From: Dehalococcoidales bacterium
GTDB lineage: Bacteria > Chloroflexota > Dehalococcoidia > Dehalococcoidales > UBA2162
Assembly (NCBI GenBank): GCA_016932435.1
Contig: JAFGCW010000023.1
Span: 1 to 57,382 of the forward strand
Direction of reading: 5' to 3'
Length of the DNA stretch: 57,382 nt
Shown here: positions 34,281-43,959 of the stretch, piece after piece
How the letters are laid out: every line of letters begins with the position of its first letter
How positions within the stretch are numbered: position 1 is the stretch's first letter
The notes under the pieces: generated by a model
Seen by the model: only the letters and a program-made list of their open reading frames with translations
The model's database searches: none
Told to the model about the DNA's origin: nothing
Translations under genes and position numbers: made by a program

Positions 34281-36227
34281 TTATGGTCGAGGTCCATAGA
34301 CAGGAACGGATTGACCGACCTCTAATGCTCCAAGATCCGGTGCGTCTCCGGCGAAGTCATCGTTGATATTAGGGAGAATACAACCGGCATCAATGGCCAC
34401 AGTACCCGGTTTAAGCTGAAAATCCAGGTCCTCGGCTTTATAAATCCTGGTAACGTCATTCGAGTCGACTCGTGATACCTTTGAAAACACATAATAGTCT
34501 ACGAGTATGCTATGTTTGTCCTGACCGGTAGCCTGGCTGTATTCAGCCAGAGTCGCCGACTTGTGTTCGAATTCTGGCTTGTTGTAGTCCTTCAGTTTGT
34601 CAGGCGAAGGAGATTTCCATACGAACGAACACTCGACTTCGGGGGCAGGTCGGAATCCGTTATAATCGGATGACGTGTAACTGGTGAAGGTATCCACAGA
34701 AAAAACTGTTTCCGATGGGAGCCATCCAAGGATAAGGTTGTTCCTGAAATGGTAATTAGAAGCCTGGGAAGCTTCCACTTTAGTGGCAAATGTGTTGTGA
34801 TAATAGAGTAAACCTGATGGATTTTGGGCATGCTTTATACTGTTCGGAGCATTATAGACGATATTACGAATGAAATACGCGGGACCACCGTAAATAGTCT
34901 GCTGGCTCAGGGCATTCCCAGCGGCGTTGAGGCAGTAATTTCTTAAGACACGTATATTGTACATAGCTCCGTCGGCTTCAATGAAGTTATCATGCATGTT
35001 GGTAATAAAATTATTGTAGATATCGATTGAAACGAATGTCCTGTCAGTTTTCAGCACTTCTTCGAGTGGATAAACATCCGGATGGGTGTATGGAGGATAA
35101 CCGTCCGGAACACCATAAGTGGCATGATCGATACCGTCATGAAAATTTGCGACGTAATTATAACAAATCACATGACCTGCCCCGGCGATTTTAACAGCAT
35201 ATTCGGATAAACACTTTTCAAACGGATAGGGAGAAGGTCGTTCGGGAAGATCAATCCAACCGTGTAACGTATTCGGGTCATGCCTGCCGATAAACACGTT
35301 ATCAGCGATATAGAAGTTCTTTGAGCCTGACCAGTCGCAGTGAATACCTTTATCAATATCCTCAAAGCGGCACCTCTTAACTGTCAATCCACTGGAACCG
35401 ATTATATTCTTATTGCCAGCCAGAAAAGCGACATATGTATTTCGGATAGTAAGACCTTCGAAGTAATGATAGTCTGCAGCAGTAACATTAAAGAGATTGA
35501 AATTACCATTACCGTCGAAAATAACCTCTCCATCACCGGCTGCTTTTATAACTACAGGTTTTTCCGGTGTTCCCTTTGCCGTCAGATAGTACGTTCCCTG
35601 AAAAGGAGTACCCATTCCTTCTCCCCAGATGTCACTTCCGTAGAGATTCCAGTCATCCTTATAAACACCGGCATGGATTAGGATAGTATCACCAGGCTGC
35701 ACACGGGGTGGCGCGACATTCCACCAGTCCGCCTCGCACCAGCCGGTGTAATATGCGGCCATCAGGTTCGGGAAGGCAGGTTCCTGCTTTGTCCCGGTAT
35801 AATCACCCGGATACACGTGGTAAACCTGCCCACCCTCAAAAGGTTTCGGTTCAGGACGGGTACTTACTGACACTGTTTTCCGAGAATTACCGATCACTCC
35901 GTCCGGATCTGACATATCGAACCTGCACTGATACTCAGTATCAGGTTCCAGATCCAATATACTTCCGGCAAACAGGTTTGGAGTTACGTAATCAATACTG
36001 TTATTTAGAAACTTGGTAATGCTTTCTTCATTCTGGATGCGTAAAAGAGGTAATGCTTTTTTCCAGTTACGGTCACCTTTTTTACGGTATTGAACTTCGA
36101 CTTCAGCATTATGGTTATCGTCTCCCTCGATATACCACTCAAATCCGAGTGAAATCAGAGTCGGCGGTTCGATGACAAACTTGACTGGTTTAACACTGTT
36201 CATTGTATCGATATCAGTACCCGACAT
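34281..36227 (-). CDS. right-handed parallel beta-helix protein with N-terminal FN3-like domain
   Basis: A 648-residue protein. A fibronectin-III-like strand set (about 20-130, with DTEYQCRFD and ending in VSVSTRPEPKPF) leads to a parallel beta-helix (about 200-520) with repeated short strands separated by turns, as in pectate-lyase and alginate-epimerase folds. Markers are IHAGVYKDDW, VIFDGNGNFNLFNV and the IDIYNNFITNMHDNF-type repeats. The last part ends PDLGALEVGQ, the common end of such repeat proteins. No signal peptide is seen. It may bind or modify a polymeric substrate. Its neighbours in the operon are small-molecule enzymes, so its role is unclear. Confidence 0.75.
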   Translation of the reverse strand: MSGTDIDTMNSVKPVKFVIEPPTLISLGFEWYIEGDDNHNAEVEVQYRKKGDRNWKKALPLLRIQNEESITKFLNNSIDYVTPNLFAGSILDLEPDTEYQCRFDMSDPDGVIGNSRKTVSVSTRPEPKPFEGGQVYHVYPGDYTGTKQEPAFPNLMAAYYTGWCEADWWNVAPPRVQPGDTILIHAGVYKDDWNLYGSDIWGEGMGTPFQGTYYLTAKGTPEKPVVIKAAGDGEVIFDGNGNFNLFNVTAADYHYFEGLTIRNTYVAFLAGNKNIIGSSGLTVKRCRFEDIDKGIHCDWSGSKNFYIADNVFIGRHDPNTLHGWIDLPERPSPYPFEKCLSEYAVKIAGAGHVICYNYVANFHDGIDHATYGVPDGYPPYTHPDVYPLEEVLKTDRTFVSIDIYNNFITNMHDNFIEADGAMYNIRVLRNYCLNAAGNALSQQTIYGGPAYFIRNIVYNAPNSIKHAQNPSGLLYYHNTFATKVEASQASNYHFRNNLILGWLPSETVFSVDTFTSYTSSDYNGFRPAPEVECSFVWKSPSPDKLKDYNKPEFEHKSATLAEYSQATGQDKHSILVDYYVFSKVSRVDSNDVTRIYKAEDLDFQLKPGTVAIDAGCILPNINDDFAGDAPDLGALEVGQSVPVYGPRP

Positions 36228-36289
36228 AGCTCACCTCCATTCTGAAGCGTATTATTCCGGTCAAATGATCGTTTGTTTCATTCCCAGTA

Positions 36290-37627
36290 TTACTTATAAA
36301 CACCGTATTCCTGGGCTGCCTCGATCATTGCGTGTAAACAGGCTGGGTCGCATTTATCAGGACCGGATCCCAATGACAGGATATAGCCGCCGTTTTCACC
36401 ACAGACCTCGATGAGCTTGCGGCAGTATTCTTTAATTTCCTGCGGCGAATGAGTGTACAGTTGCGCTGCGGTCACGTTACCCGTGATACAGGCTGAATCG
36501 CCCAGTATTTCCTTTGCCTTGAACATATCCGTTTGTTCCATATTCCAGACCACAGAGGAACGAGGCAGGTCGCTGATAATCTCCAGTCGGGCTTCATCGT
36601 ATCTCCCATCGATCACCATCCAGGGAACACAACCTTCATTCACCAGTCCCAGGAGGAGTTTTCGGAATGTCGGCCAGTAAAATGTTTCGAACTGTTTAAC
36701 GGACATGAAGCTGACATCTCCCTTATGCATGGGTATCAGGACGATTGGACTGCGTGCCATGTCTGTCATCTGAACTGCCGACCTGACCGCCCGTTCAACA
36801 ATAGCCTCCAGTGTTTCCAGCACTTTTTCCGGCTGGCGGTACATGTCAACCGTGATACCGCGGGTACCTCGCAGCGAGTCGGCAATGGTGTCATAGGGTG
36901 CCTGTGCCATGCCACCGACAAAAGGAGGAAATCCCGATTCCAGCGATACCTGAGCGCATTCTCTGATGACTTGCTGGTATATCGTATTCTCCTCGCTGGC
37001 TTCCCAGATGGCTTTGAACAGTTTTACAAACGCGGGATCCTGGCACATTGCCATAAGTCTCTGAGGAAGACCCTGGTATGAAGAAAGCGGAGGAATGTGT
37101 GACAGAAGTTCAAAGGCACCCCATGTCCGAGGGGTAAAGTATCGCGTCCCGAAATCGAACGGATCATTTACAAAGAGGTCATACTCATCTGCCTGCATGT
37201 ACTCTCTTTCGACGAAATTCTGGATACTGGCGCTGTCCGGGAGTCCGCCTCCCGGCCATTTCATCGATCTGTAATCGAGTATCTCATAAACACGGGCTGG
37301 GAAAAATCCGGGGATATCATTCGAATCCTGGTCGTAGTCGTTGAGCCATTTCTTCCAGGCCGGCATTATCTTCGAGTAGTCGTAGATGACATCTTTTAAA
37401 GTGAATCCGGCGTTATAGGCGATTATCCCGCCACTCGTCAGGTGTACAGGAACACGGTCCGGAATTTCCATCTTAATGGTTTTTATCATACGGGTAGCAC
37501 GTTCACGATACTTCTGTTCCGCTTCCTGACTGCTGAAGGAAATATCTTCGGCTGAAAGCCATTTTTCAAATCGTTTTTCGCGTTTTTCCTGCCAGGTCAT
37601 TTCAGACCATTGTTGTTCCGTGTTCAC
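36290..37627 (-). CDS. uroporphyrinogen decarboxylase-family protein (MtaA/methyltransferase-like)
   Basis: A 445-residue URO-D superfamily TIM-barrel protein. It has IPDRVPVHLTSGG (about 56-68), AGFTLKDVIYDY and the late segments VPWMVIDGR and GGYILSLGSGPDKCDP. It is unlike HemE, being longer and with an N-terminal helical extension, and resembles the methylcobamide:coenzyme M or corrinoid-protein methyltransferase group. No corrinoid-binding protein or reductive activator lies next to it, so a demethylase system cannot be confirmed. It belongs to the minus-strand operon of 32542-43072. Confidence 0.8.
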   Translation of the reverse strand: MNTEQQWSEMTWQEKREKRFEKWLSAEDISFSSQEAEQKYRERATRMIKTIKMEIPDRVPVHLTSGGIIAYNAGFTLKDVIYDYSKIMPAWKKWLNDYDQDSNDIPGFFPARVYEILDYRSMKWPGGGLPDSASIQNFVEREYMQADEYDLFVNDPFDFGTRYFTPRTWGAFELLSHIPPLSSYQGLPQRLMAMCQDPAFVKLFKAIWEASEENTIYQQVIRECAQVSLESGFPPFVGGMAQAPYDTIADSLRGTRGITVDMYRQPEKVLETLEAIVERAVRSAVQMTDMARSPIVLIPMHKGDVSFMSVKQFETFYWPTFRKLLLGLVNEGCVPWMVIDGRYDEARLEIISDLPRSSVVWNMEQTDMFKAKEILGDSACITGNVTAAQLYTHSPQEIKEYCRKLIEVCGENGGYILSLGSGPDKCDPACLHAMIEAAQEYGVYK

Positions 37628-37662
37628 TCGTTAGTCTCCTGTTTCCCACTGTCGCTAGTATT

Positions 37663-38529
37663 TTATTCCAGGTTCAGTAATGCTGAAGGATTTTTTTTCA
37701 CCATGAGTTCTACCTCCTCCGGGGAAATTCCATGGTGGAGCAGTGTAGCGATGAATAATCTCATCCCTTCCACGGGGATCGGATTCTGAGGCTGGCCCAA
37801 GTCGGTACTGACGATACAGTGTTCGGCACCGATGGATTTAATTACCTTTACCAGGTCTGCCGGATGATGGCAGAATTCGTTCGGAAGTATCCCTATAATA
37901 GTAAATTCCATAAACACCCCGGTCTTTGCCAGCTGCTGCATTTCTTCAAGAGTCAGTACCTTTTCCATGAATTCTTTGTCTGTCGGATGGGTGACGATTA
38001 TTTTCTTGATTCCGATTCCCTGCGCCTCTTCGACTAACGCAAATATTTCCTGAGGAGAGATATGACCGGTAGCCAGTACGATATTTTTCTCTTTAATCAG
38101 CGACAGTATCGGCGCGATATCCGGCACCAGATTTCCTTTGTCGTCCAGAATTGAGAAACCTTCACCCTTGGCCGGAAATCCCTGTGCTCTCATCATGTTG
38201 ATGGAATTTGCTGAAGAAAATGTCGGCATCCACACTACCTTGGCTCCCAGCATGACCGCGTTCTCTACCGCGTGCGCGTTTATACCACCGACTTCATAAT
38301 TGAGACAGATACTTCCGATAATTTCGATATCCGGTACCATCCGATTTACGAGTGCTGCTACTGCAGCGGTATAGCTGTGACTCTTGTAGACGAGAGCCTT
38401 CATTCCTGCCTGTTGTGCCTGCTGAGCCGCTTCTATTACATCTACTCGAGCCGGACCTTTGGTAATTCCCGGATGTAAGTGCATGTCTATCGAGTCGGTT
38501 AGATACTCATCTACGTTTATAAAACTCAC
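37663..38529 (-). CDS. DUF6282-like metal-dependent hydrolase (amidohydrolase superfamily)
   Basis: A 288-residue TIM-barrel protein. The N-terminal metal motif is SIDMHLHPG (HxH), then VYKSHSY, the fifth-strand His in LATGHISPQE, the sixth-strand His in VTHPTDKEF and the last Asp in STDLGQ. This is the full ligand set of the amidohydrolase superfamily. The family is uncharacterised. It would hydrolyse a lactone, amide or ester C-X bond. A close paralogue is at 52626 in the opposite-strand operon, and the two differ little in motifs. Confidence 0.8.
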   Translation of the reverse strand: MSFINVDEYLTDSIDMHLHPGITKGPARVDVIEAAQQAQQAGMKALVYKSHSYTAAVAALVNRMVPDIEIIGSICLNYEVGGINAHAVENAVMLGAKVVWMPTFSSANSINMMRAQGFPAKGEGFSILDDKGNLVPDIAPILSLIKEKNIVLATGHISPQEIFALVEEAQGIGIKKIIVTHPTDKEFMEKVLTLEEMQQLAKTGVFMEFTIIGILPNEFCHHPADLVKVIKSIGAEHCIVSTDLGQPQNPIPVEGMRLFIATLLHHGISPEEVELMVKKNPSALLNLE

Positions 38530-38616
38530 TATAATACTCCTCGCGGCAATCGGAGAATCGGTAGCACGAGTTAATCGAATCTCTGGTTGCCACTCTGGCT
38601 ACTTAGACTGGAAAAC

Positions 38617-39663
38617 TTATTTTCTTGACCTTATCCCTTTGGCGTAATTCACCCTGCCTACCCAGAATTCCTCGTCATCTTCTCTCGGGGTTACACCTAT
38701 AGCTTTCAATCCTGCTCTCATCGCCTGCCTTGCCTGATGGGGGATTCTGGAACCCGGTTGTCTGAACAGACCACCGTTACCACCGGCCAGCCAGTCCAGG
38801 TATTTGATTCCTAGATACCCTCCACCACTTTGGTATAAAGCTACCTTCATTGCGTTCATATGTATCGGGGATAATTCCCAGTAGAGGTCCATTGCCTGGT
38901 CAAACTCACCCTGCATGAACAGGTTGAACAGTTTGACGATGCGGCTTTCGGTAAAATCCTCTCCGTCATAGATAACGTATTTCCCCGGACCTGCCCACTG
39001 CTGCTTATATTTCGGGATCGTGATCGGCCACTCTTCCGGTTCGCCTGACTGTTGCAGGATCTGATCACCTACCAGGTGGTGTATCTGGGCCATTTTCCCG
39101 TAGCCGTCAGCGATATATATTTTGGCTGCAACGACATTCGGTATTTCCGCTATCCGTGCGACCAGGTGAGGATTGAAATGACTCGGGTGGAATCTGCCGA
39201 AGTCGAAGATAGGCTTAGGCCAGAAGTCTACGCAAAGGTTCACAGAATCGCATATCTTTTTAGTTATCTGATAAATATCCTCTTCATCTTTGGCATAGAA
39301 GTTACCCGGGTAACCGAAAAGCGTGTGTGTCCCGCCGACTTTTTCGAAATGTTTGAGTAGTTCGATATCCTGCTCGACATCATCGATACCGGTAGTTACC
39401 GATACCAGTATTTTGCCCTTGGCTTCGTCGCAGACGATCTCCATGAACCGTTTCCGTTCCTCAAAGGTCATAACGGCGATCATCGTTTCACAGAGTATAC
39501 TGAACATCCCCTTGCGAATGTTGTGCTGGACATCCCACCTGATACCTTCCTCGTCCAACTCCGTGAGATCCGGGGTGAAAGAAGGAGCGACAGCTCCGTC
39601 CAGACCATGATAATTCTTTCGCGCCCATTCTTTTGCTTCTGATTTGGTATATTCCAAAGCCAT
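38617..39663 (-). CDS. dihydrodipicolinate synthase-family aldolase/lyase, paralogue with Trp in place of Tyr
   Basis: Start taken at ATG 39663 because AAGGAG stands seven bases before it. The earlier in-frame ATG adds a tail with no ribosome binding site. The 348-residue TIM-barrel protein keeps the Schiff-base Lys181 (IPNVVAAKIYI), but the Tyr of the usual Y-x-P/Y-N-P site is Trp148 (VDFWPKPIF). The GTTGE substrate loop is replaced by CETMIAVMTFEER. The motif FDFGRFHPSHF and the length of about 350 resemble the hydratase-aldolase subgroup (trans-o-hydroxybenzylidenepyruvate type) more than DapA. It probably cleaves a pyruvate adduct or has lost part of the activity. It is the second of two adjacent paralogues. 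Confidence 0.82.
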   Translation of the reverse strand: MALEYTKSEAKEWARKNYHGLDGAVAPSFTPDLTELDEEGIRWDVQHNIRKGMFSILCETMIAVMTFEERKRFMEIVCDEAKGKILVSVTTGIDDVEQDIELLKHFEKVGGTHTLFGYPGNFYAKDEEDIYQITKKICDSVNLCVDFWPKPIFDFGRFHPSHFNPHLVARIAEIPNVVAAKIYIADGYGKMAQIHHLVGDQILQQSGEPEEWPITIPKYKQQWAGPGKYVIYDGEDFTESRIVKLFNLFMQGEFDQAMDLYWELSPIHMNAMKVALYQSGGGYLGIKYLDWLAGGNGGLFRQPGSRIPHQARQAMRAGLKAIGVTPREDDEEFWVGRVNYAKGIRSRK

Positions 39664-39710
39664 TTTTTTCTCCTTATCTGAAAACAAATATAATTTTATA
39701 TATCAGCAGG

Positions 39711-40772
39711 TTAATACTGCTTTAACCGCGCGCCCTTGGAGTAATTAACTCTTCCTACGAAAAATTCCTCCTCGTTATCGCGAAGAGGAACACCAAGCCC
39801 TCTCAGTCGGGCTCTGATTCCATCTTTATGGTAGTCATACAGCCGTTGCCCCATCGGCTGCCGTACCATACCGCCGTTGCCTCCGAGAAGCCACTGAGCA
39901 TACTTATCCGGCAGGGTGCCGACGATCCCTGTGTTGAAATATGAATCCGAACTTCCTCCAAGGTTTACCCCAGCCGGAACAGCGCTCATGAAGTCCCAGT
40001 ACATCTTCATCGCTTCATCGATCTTACCTTCAACAAAGAGGTTGAACATGTTTACCATCTTTGGGTTGTCAGGAGTCTGAGATACATCATACGGTCCCGC
40101 GCCTGCCCATTGCTGTCCGTATTGACCGACCGTGATAGGCCAGTTCATCTGTACGGGATCGTTAACCAGTACCCTGTCTCCGATAAGGCGGAACGACTCA
40201 TACATGAAGCCAATCGGTCCACCTCCGCAAAGCTTCATTCCCACGACATTCGGGATATCAGCTATTTTATCAAGAACGGTCAGCGGGAAATAACTCGGGT
40301 GCATATGCTTGACATGGAGTCTGCCGGCGTAAAAATTGACGGCGATATTGGTTGCATCGCACATTAGCTTGTAGTGCCGGTAAAGCTCTTCTTCTGAGTG
40401 GGGGTAAAATTGTACGGGATGGCCGATTAAAGCAAAAGAACCGCCGACTTTCTCGAAATGTGCCAGCATCTCCAGGTCTTCCTCAACAGTGTTCTGCAGG
40501 ATGGTCATCGATACATGTATTTTATCTTTGGCTTCGTCACAGACTATCTTCACAAATTGCTTGCGTTCTTCGAAGGTCATCGCGCTGGCTTCGACGGCGC
40601 AGAGGATACAGCTTAACTTGTTGGCTATCAAGTAGTTTACATCCCACCTGATGCCTTCCTCATCCAGTCCCGAAAGATCCGGTGTGTAAGACGCATGAAT
40701 TACTCCTTCCAGTCCCTTCAGATTTTCCTTAGCCCATTGTTTTGCTTCTGCTTTGGTATATTCCAATGCCAT
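39711..40772 (-). CDS. dihydrodipicolinate synthase-family aldolase/lyase
   Basis: A 353-residue DapA-fold protein. The Schiff-base Lys180 is in VVGMKLCGG and Tyr148 in VNFYAGRL. The substrate loop is CAVEASAMTFEER, not GTTGE, so it is not a DapA. The length and the HVKHMHPSYF segment fit the hydratase-aldolase branch, which makes or splits pyruvate adducts. GAAAGGAGA precedes the ATG. It is 47 bases from the paralogue at 38617 and 59 from the UGSC-like gene on the same strand. Substrate unknown. Confidence 0.85.
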   Translation of the reverse strand: MALEYTKAEAKQWAKENLKGLEGVIHASYTPDLSGLDEEGIRWDVNYLIANKLSCILCAVEASAMTFEERKQFVKIVCDEAKDKIHVSMTILQNTVEEDLEMLAHFEKVGGSFALIGHPVQFYPHSEEELYRHYKLMCDATNIAVNFYAGRLHVKHMHPSYFPLTVLDKIADIPNVVGMKLCGGGPIGFMYESFRLIGDRVLVNDPVQMNWPITVGQYGQQWAGAGPYDVSQTPDNPKMVNMFNLFVEGKIDEAMKMYWDFMSAVPAGVNLGGSSDSYFNTGIVGTLPDKYAQWLLGGNGGMVRQPMGQRLYDYHKDGIRARLRGLGVPLRDNEEEFFVGRVNYSKGARLKQY

Positions 40773-40831
40773 GGTGTTCTCCTTTCATTTAGAAACAACA
40801 ATACTCAAGTAAATTATTTCCTCGATACTGA

Positions 40832-42607
40832 TTATCTCCATTTATCTATTGACGCATTTGCCATACACCGGAAATCTCCTGCCATCCAGAACGCATCGGT
40901 TCCACCGCCAATGACCAGCATCTCTACCGGTGAATTTTTCGTTATCAACGGGTATTCTGTCTTTCCTTCCGGAGGAAGCTTCAGCCAGGAAGCATACGGT
41001 TCAACCCCGGCTTTTGCGGATTCCAGATCTTTCGGCATAGCTGCCCAGTAGGTCCAGGCAGACATTCGGGCATTGTCCTTGATCCACTCTCCCAGCTGTT
41101 CTTTACTGTCGAATCCTTCATTTTTAAGATCGTTTGCTGTTATCGGACTCACCAGGAATGTTGCCTGTGTTCCCGGATTCAGATTCAGTGTATGATGAGT
41201 CCCGGCTCCGCTGGTTTCAAAACTTACAAGCTGGTTAGCCATGATCTCGTGATGAGGGTGAGGTTTATAAGCTGCGTAGTTCAGCAGGCTCCATCCGCCC
41301 AGTATACTGATTACACTTTCTTCTGGTTTAAATCCCTTCTGCACGTGTAGAGGAATCCATCCTTCAGGAAGTGCTTCTTCATTTTCCGCGCAACAGAGGT
41401 TGTTGTAATTAGTACTGTTGCCAAGATCCCCCAGGTATGATTCGCCGAGTATCGCTCCACCCAGGTTCTTCGATATAAGTGTCCAGGCTCTTCCGATGAC
41501 AGCATTAGCCTGGTTGAAGGGGCCAAGAGCACTCAAACCTGAATTCATGTTTATCTCTTTGCATATCGGTCCATTGGCTACGACCATTCTGCACATTGAG
41601 GTAGCGGAACTGAATAACGAGGTGACACCGGTAGAAGCGATAGCCAGAATCACTGGTAAATGTTCCTTCTTCGCTCCGGCCATGACAGCATTAACAGCGA
41701 CATGCTCTACGGTATATTCCCATGCTTCGTGAGGAGGTGATGGCTGCATCACTACTGGTACATCCTCCTTTTCCTCTCCTCGTGAACCTGAGCCAAGTCG
41801 CTCTAACGAGCGCTCCCAAGCTTCATTGGGAGGAATTGGCTGCATCCTACCGATTATTTCATCGGGTTTATGGCTTGTTCCCTTCAGCATCTCGGCTACC
41901 CGTTCCTCGGTGGGAAGTATGATTGGGAGGCCATCGGTCCATCCGTTTTCAAGGAAGAGCTGCTCAAGGTTTTCAGGGGCGTCCGGTTCCAGCAATCTCG
42001 GCATCGATCTTTCTATTGTGCCTGTTTTCTTTTCTGCTTCGGTCGTCGGTCTTGTAAGAGCATCGATTATTCCGGTGATAACAGGTCTGTTATTTATCGG
42101 ATCATTGCCTTCAAGATATTTCCTGTGCACTTCAATGGATCTATTGGCAAAAGGATGAGGAACAAAGGTAAATCTCAGTCCGGAGATCCCTTTTTTATAG
42201 GCAAATTTCCTTGTCAGGTCAGGGAATGCCTGGGTGATTACAGGAGCGGTAGGCAATCCCATGCTCTCAAGTATAGAGCAAAAAATAATGACCGATGGTG
42301 AGCAGGTATCAAGCTGACCGATGCCTATTATGACACCGTTACCTTTTTCCTTTATCTCAGCCCACAGGTCCGGATCATTATTAAAGTATGTACCTGTTTT
42401 TACTCTGAGTTCGAAATTCGTCTCAGGATATCTGCCGGACAGTAATGTTTGCATCTCCTCCCAGAACTGGTGGGTTCTGGGGAAATTCATGTCTACGATA
42501 TATACGGTTTTACCTTTTAAAGTATCAATGCGGGAAGCCATAGGAACCATATGTATCGACGGAGGGATGCCACGCGGGTTCATTACCGTGATTTTTTCAT
42601 TTGGCAT
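40832..42607 (-). CDS. UGSC-family protein, non-selenocysteine paralogue
   Basis: A 591-residue two-domain protein, collinear with the TGA-containing gene at 17048. It opens NPRGIPPS...MASRIDTLKGKTVYIVD. The motif region reads GIGQLDTC: Leu replaces the U of UGSC, while the Cys of the motif is kept. The C-terminal domain (about 205-591) has WTDGLPIILPTEERVAEMLK and VNAVMAGAKKEHLPV. A 30-residue Pro/Glu-rich insert follows (about 245-275). With U replaced by Leu it may bind substrate without redox chemistry or pair with another subunit. It lies between the SnoaL-like and DapA-like genes of the operon. Confidence 0.85.
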   Translation of the reverse strand: MPNEKITVMNPRGIPPSIHMVPMASRIDTLKGKTVYIVDMNFPRTHQFWEEMQTLLSGRYPETNFELRVKTGTYFNNDPDLWAEIKEKGNGVIIGIGQLDTCSPSVIIFCSILESMGLPTAPVITQAFPDLTRKFAYKKGISGLRFTFVPHPFANRSIEVHRKYLEGNDPINNRPVITGIIDALTRPTTEAEKKTGTIERSMPRLLEPDAPENLEQLFLENGWTDGLPIILPTEERVAEMLKGTSHKPDEIIGRMQPIPPNEAWERSLERLGSGSRGEEKEDVPVVMQPSPPHEAWEYTVEHVAVNAVMAGAKKEHLPVILAIASTGVTSLFSSATSMCRMVVANGPICKEINMNSGLSALGPFNQANAVIGRAWTLISKNLGGAILGESYLGDLGNSTNYNNLCCAENEEALPEGWIPLHVQKGFKPEESVISILGGWSLLNYAAYKPHPHHEIMANQLVSFETSGAGTHHTLNLNPGTQATFLVSPITANDLKNEGFDSKEQLGEWIKDNARMSAWTYWAAMPKDLESAKAGVEPYASWLKLPPEGKTEYPLITKNSPVEMLVIGGGTDAFWMAGDFRCMANASIDKWR

Positions 42608-42628
42608 GTTACTCTTATCCCTTCCTGA

Positions 42629-43072
42629 TTATTCGTCGCTATTAGTGTCCATCCCGTAAATCTGGCATAAGGTAGCTACTTTTTGAGGGTGTGTTTCAAG
42701 GAAAACTCGTGCCTTTGTTATCTTCAGATCTCCGTTATCATCGATTTTAAGGTTATATAATGTATTCATCTTTATCTCAAGCAGCACTTTTCCTGTCGAT
42801 CGTTGAATAGCCCGTGCGGTAAGTAATGCACCAACTTCATTCTGTTTCTCATCGATGAAAAGGTGTTCCAGTGTTAATTTGTCCTGGATGTCGGTATGGC
42901 TGAGACATGCTTCATACCACTGTTCACGGCTGGTCACCATATCATCGAACGACAGTTCGGGAGCGTAAAACTTATCCATAATGCCATGGGTCTCCGCGAC
43001 CTGGCCTTCTTCGCTATAAGCCTTGACGTACTCGTTCATAAAACGGACGATTTCATCATACCTGGATTCCAT
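42629..43072 (-). CDS. SnoaL-like/NTF2-fold small protein
   Basis: A 147-residue alpha+beta protein. The N-terminal helices include YDEIVRFMNEYVKAYSE, a strand motif MDKFYAPELSFDD follows, and then the long curved sheet EVGALLTARAI / KVLLEIKMNTLYNL. This is the fold of SnoaL, ketosteroid isomerase and NTF2 proteins. A paralogue with the same MDKYYA..LSFPEDMV pattern lies at 53507. It could be an isomerase, a hydratase or the small subunit of an oxygenase-like enzyme. It is the first gene of the minus-strand operon, and the candidate MarR operator lies about 56 bases upstream of its start. Confidence 0.75.
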   Translation of the reverse strand: MESRYDEIVRFMNEYVKAYSEEGQVAETHGIMDKFYAPELSFDDMVTSREQWYEACLSHTDIQDKLTLEHLFIDEKQNEVGALLTARAIQRSTGKVLLEIKMNTLYNLKIDDNGDLKITKARVFLETHPQKVATLCQIYGMDTNSDE

Positions 43073-43127
43073 CTTTATACTCCTATATTTTATTGATTAT
43101 GGCGTATTGGTATAGTTATTGTGTATG

Positions 43128-43173
43128 ATACGATATCGTATACGTCTATAACTTACGATATGATACGTTATCG
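43128..43173 (-). promoter_or_regulatory. MarR-type operator cluster upstream of the catabolic operon
   Basis: A perfect 14-bp palindrome, ATACGATATCGTAT (43128-43141), lies 55 bases before the SnoaL-like start. A second related site, TACGATAT plus GATACGTTATCG, follows at 43154-43173. The word ATATCGTA or its complement occurs in both and recurs near 30.03, 30.07, 46.556 and 46.58 kb. The MarR gene ends 110 bases to the right. I infer that this protein represses the operon through these sites. Confidence 0.5.
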
Positions 43174-43283
43174 GTGTATCAATTACAAGGTAGAGAAAGA
43201 AAAGAAACCGGAAAAAGAAAGAGCCATAGTCGCGTATATTCTGTAATGGCTCGTTGACCTGTCAGGTACCGAATACGGTGTTC

Positions 43284-43760
43284 CTATGGGAAGGGAGGAA
43301 GCTCTACCTGCAAGCTTGCTTCATACGCGATAGCTTTATTTCGCAGTTTGGTGATGATCTCTTTAAACTGATTTTTTTCTTCATCTGTCAGGACGGACAT
43401 CATATCGTATAACGAGTCTCCGACGTTGGAATGAACGTAAGCTTCTTTACCTTTTTCGGTTAAACTGATGATCCATGTATTTTTTCTTTCGCGACTTTTT
43501 GTTCTCTTAACCAACTCTTTATTTTCCATCCTTTTCAATAAAGCCGTTACCGAATGATGCTGCCGTAACATGCTTTTTGAAATCGTGGCAGGTGTTGCTT
43601 TATCTCCGATAACATGGATGACATGTAATGCTCCGGCTTCAACGGCGGTCAGTCCCCGGTTACTCAGTTCGTTGTCTCTTACCCGCAGTATTGTGTCCCG
43701 TGTCTGGCACAACAGAATCCATATAGTATGTTCAAGATCGGTTAGTGATGCGTTATCCAT
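43284..43760 (-). CDS. MarR-family transcriptional regulator
   Basis: A 158-residue winged-helix regulator. The sequence LTAVEAGALHVIHVIG with PATISKSMLRQHHSVTALLKR (helix-turn-helix, recognition helix with HHSVTALL) and the wing ELVKRTKSRERKNTWIISLTEKGKEA match MarR proteins, which bind DNA as dimers and release it on meeting a phenolic or aromatic ligand. It lies between two divergent blocks of the island and next to the palindromic operator cluster, so it is the likely local regulator. Its own promoter region (43761-43959) includes AT-rich palindromic DNA. Confidence 0.9.
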   Translation of the reverse strand: MDNASLTDLEHTIWILLCQTRDTILRVRDNELSNRGLTAVEAGALHVIHVIGDKATPATISKSMLRQHHSVTALLKRMENKELVKRTKSRERKNTWIISLTEKGKEAYVHSNVGDSLYDMMSVLTDEEKNQFKEIITKLRNKAIAYEASLQVELPPFP

Positions 43761-43959
43761 TTACTTTATCTCCCAATACTTTAACGTTATAAGGCGTGAT
43801 TAACCCCTGTTAATGTAAATACCAGAACACTATCCACTTATCATAGCACTTTAACGCAAGCGAACGAAATTCTAATTACTTGTTTGGGTTTCTTTCTATA
43901 TAAATTTTATATATACTGTCACATCGAGGTGATATAGTATAACCCTCGTCGCTCTAACC

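Noticed and set aside
41418..41732. 104-codon plus-strand frame inside the UGSC-like gene
   Set aside because: It is a shadow of a gene with conserved paralogues on the other strand.
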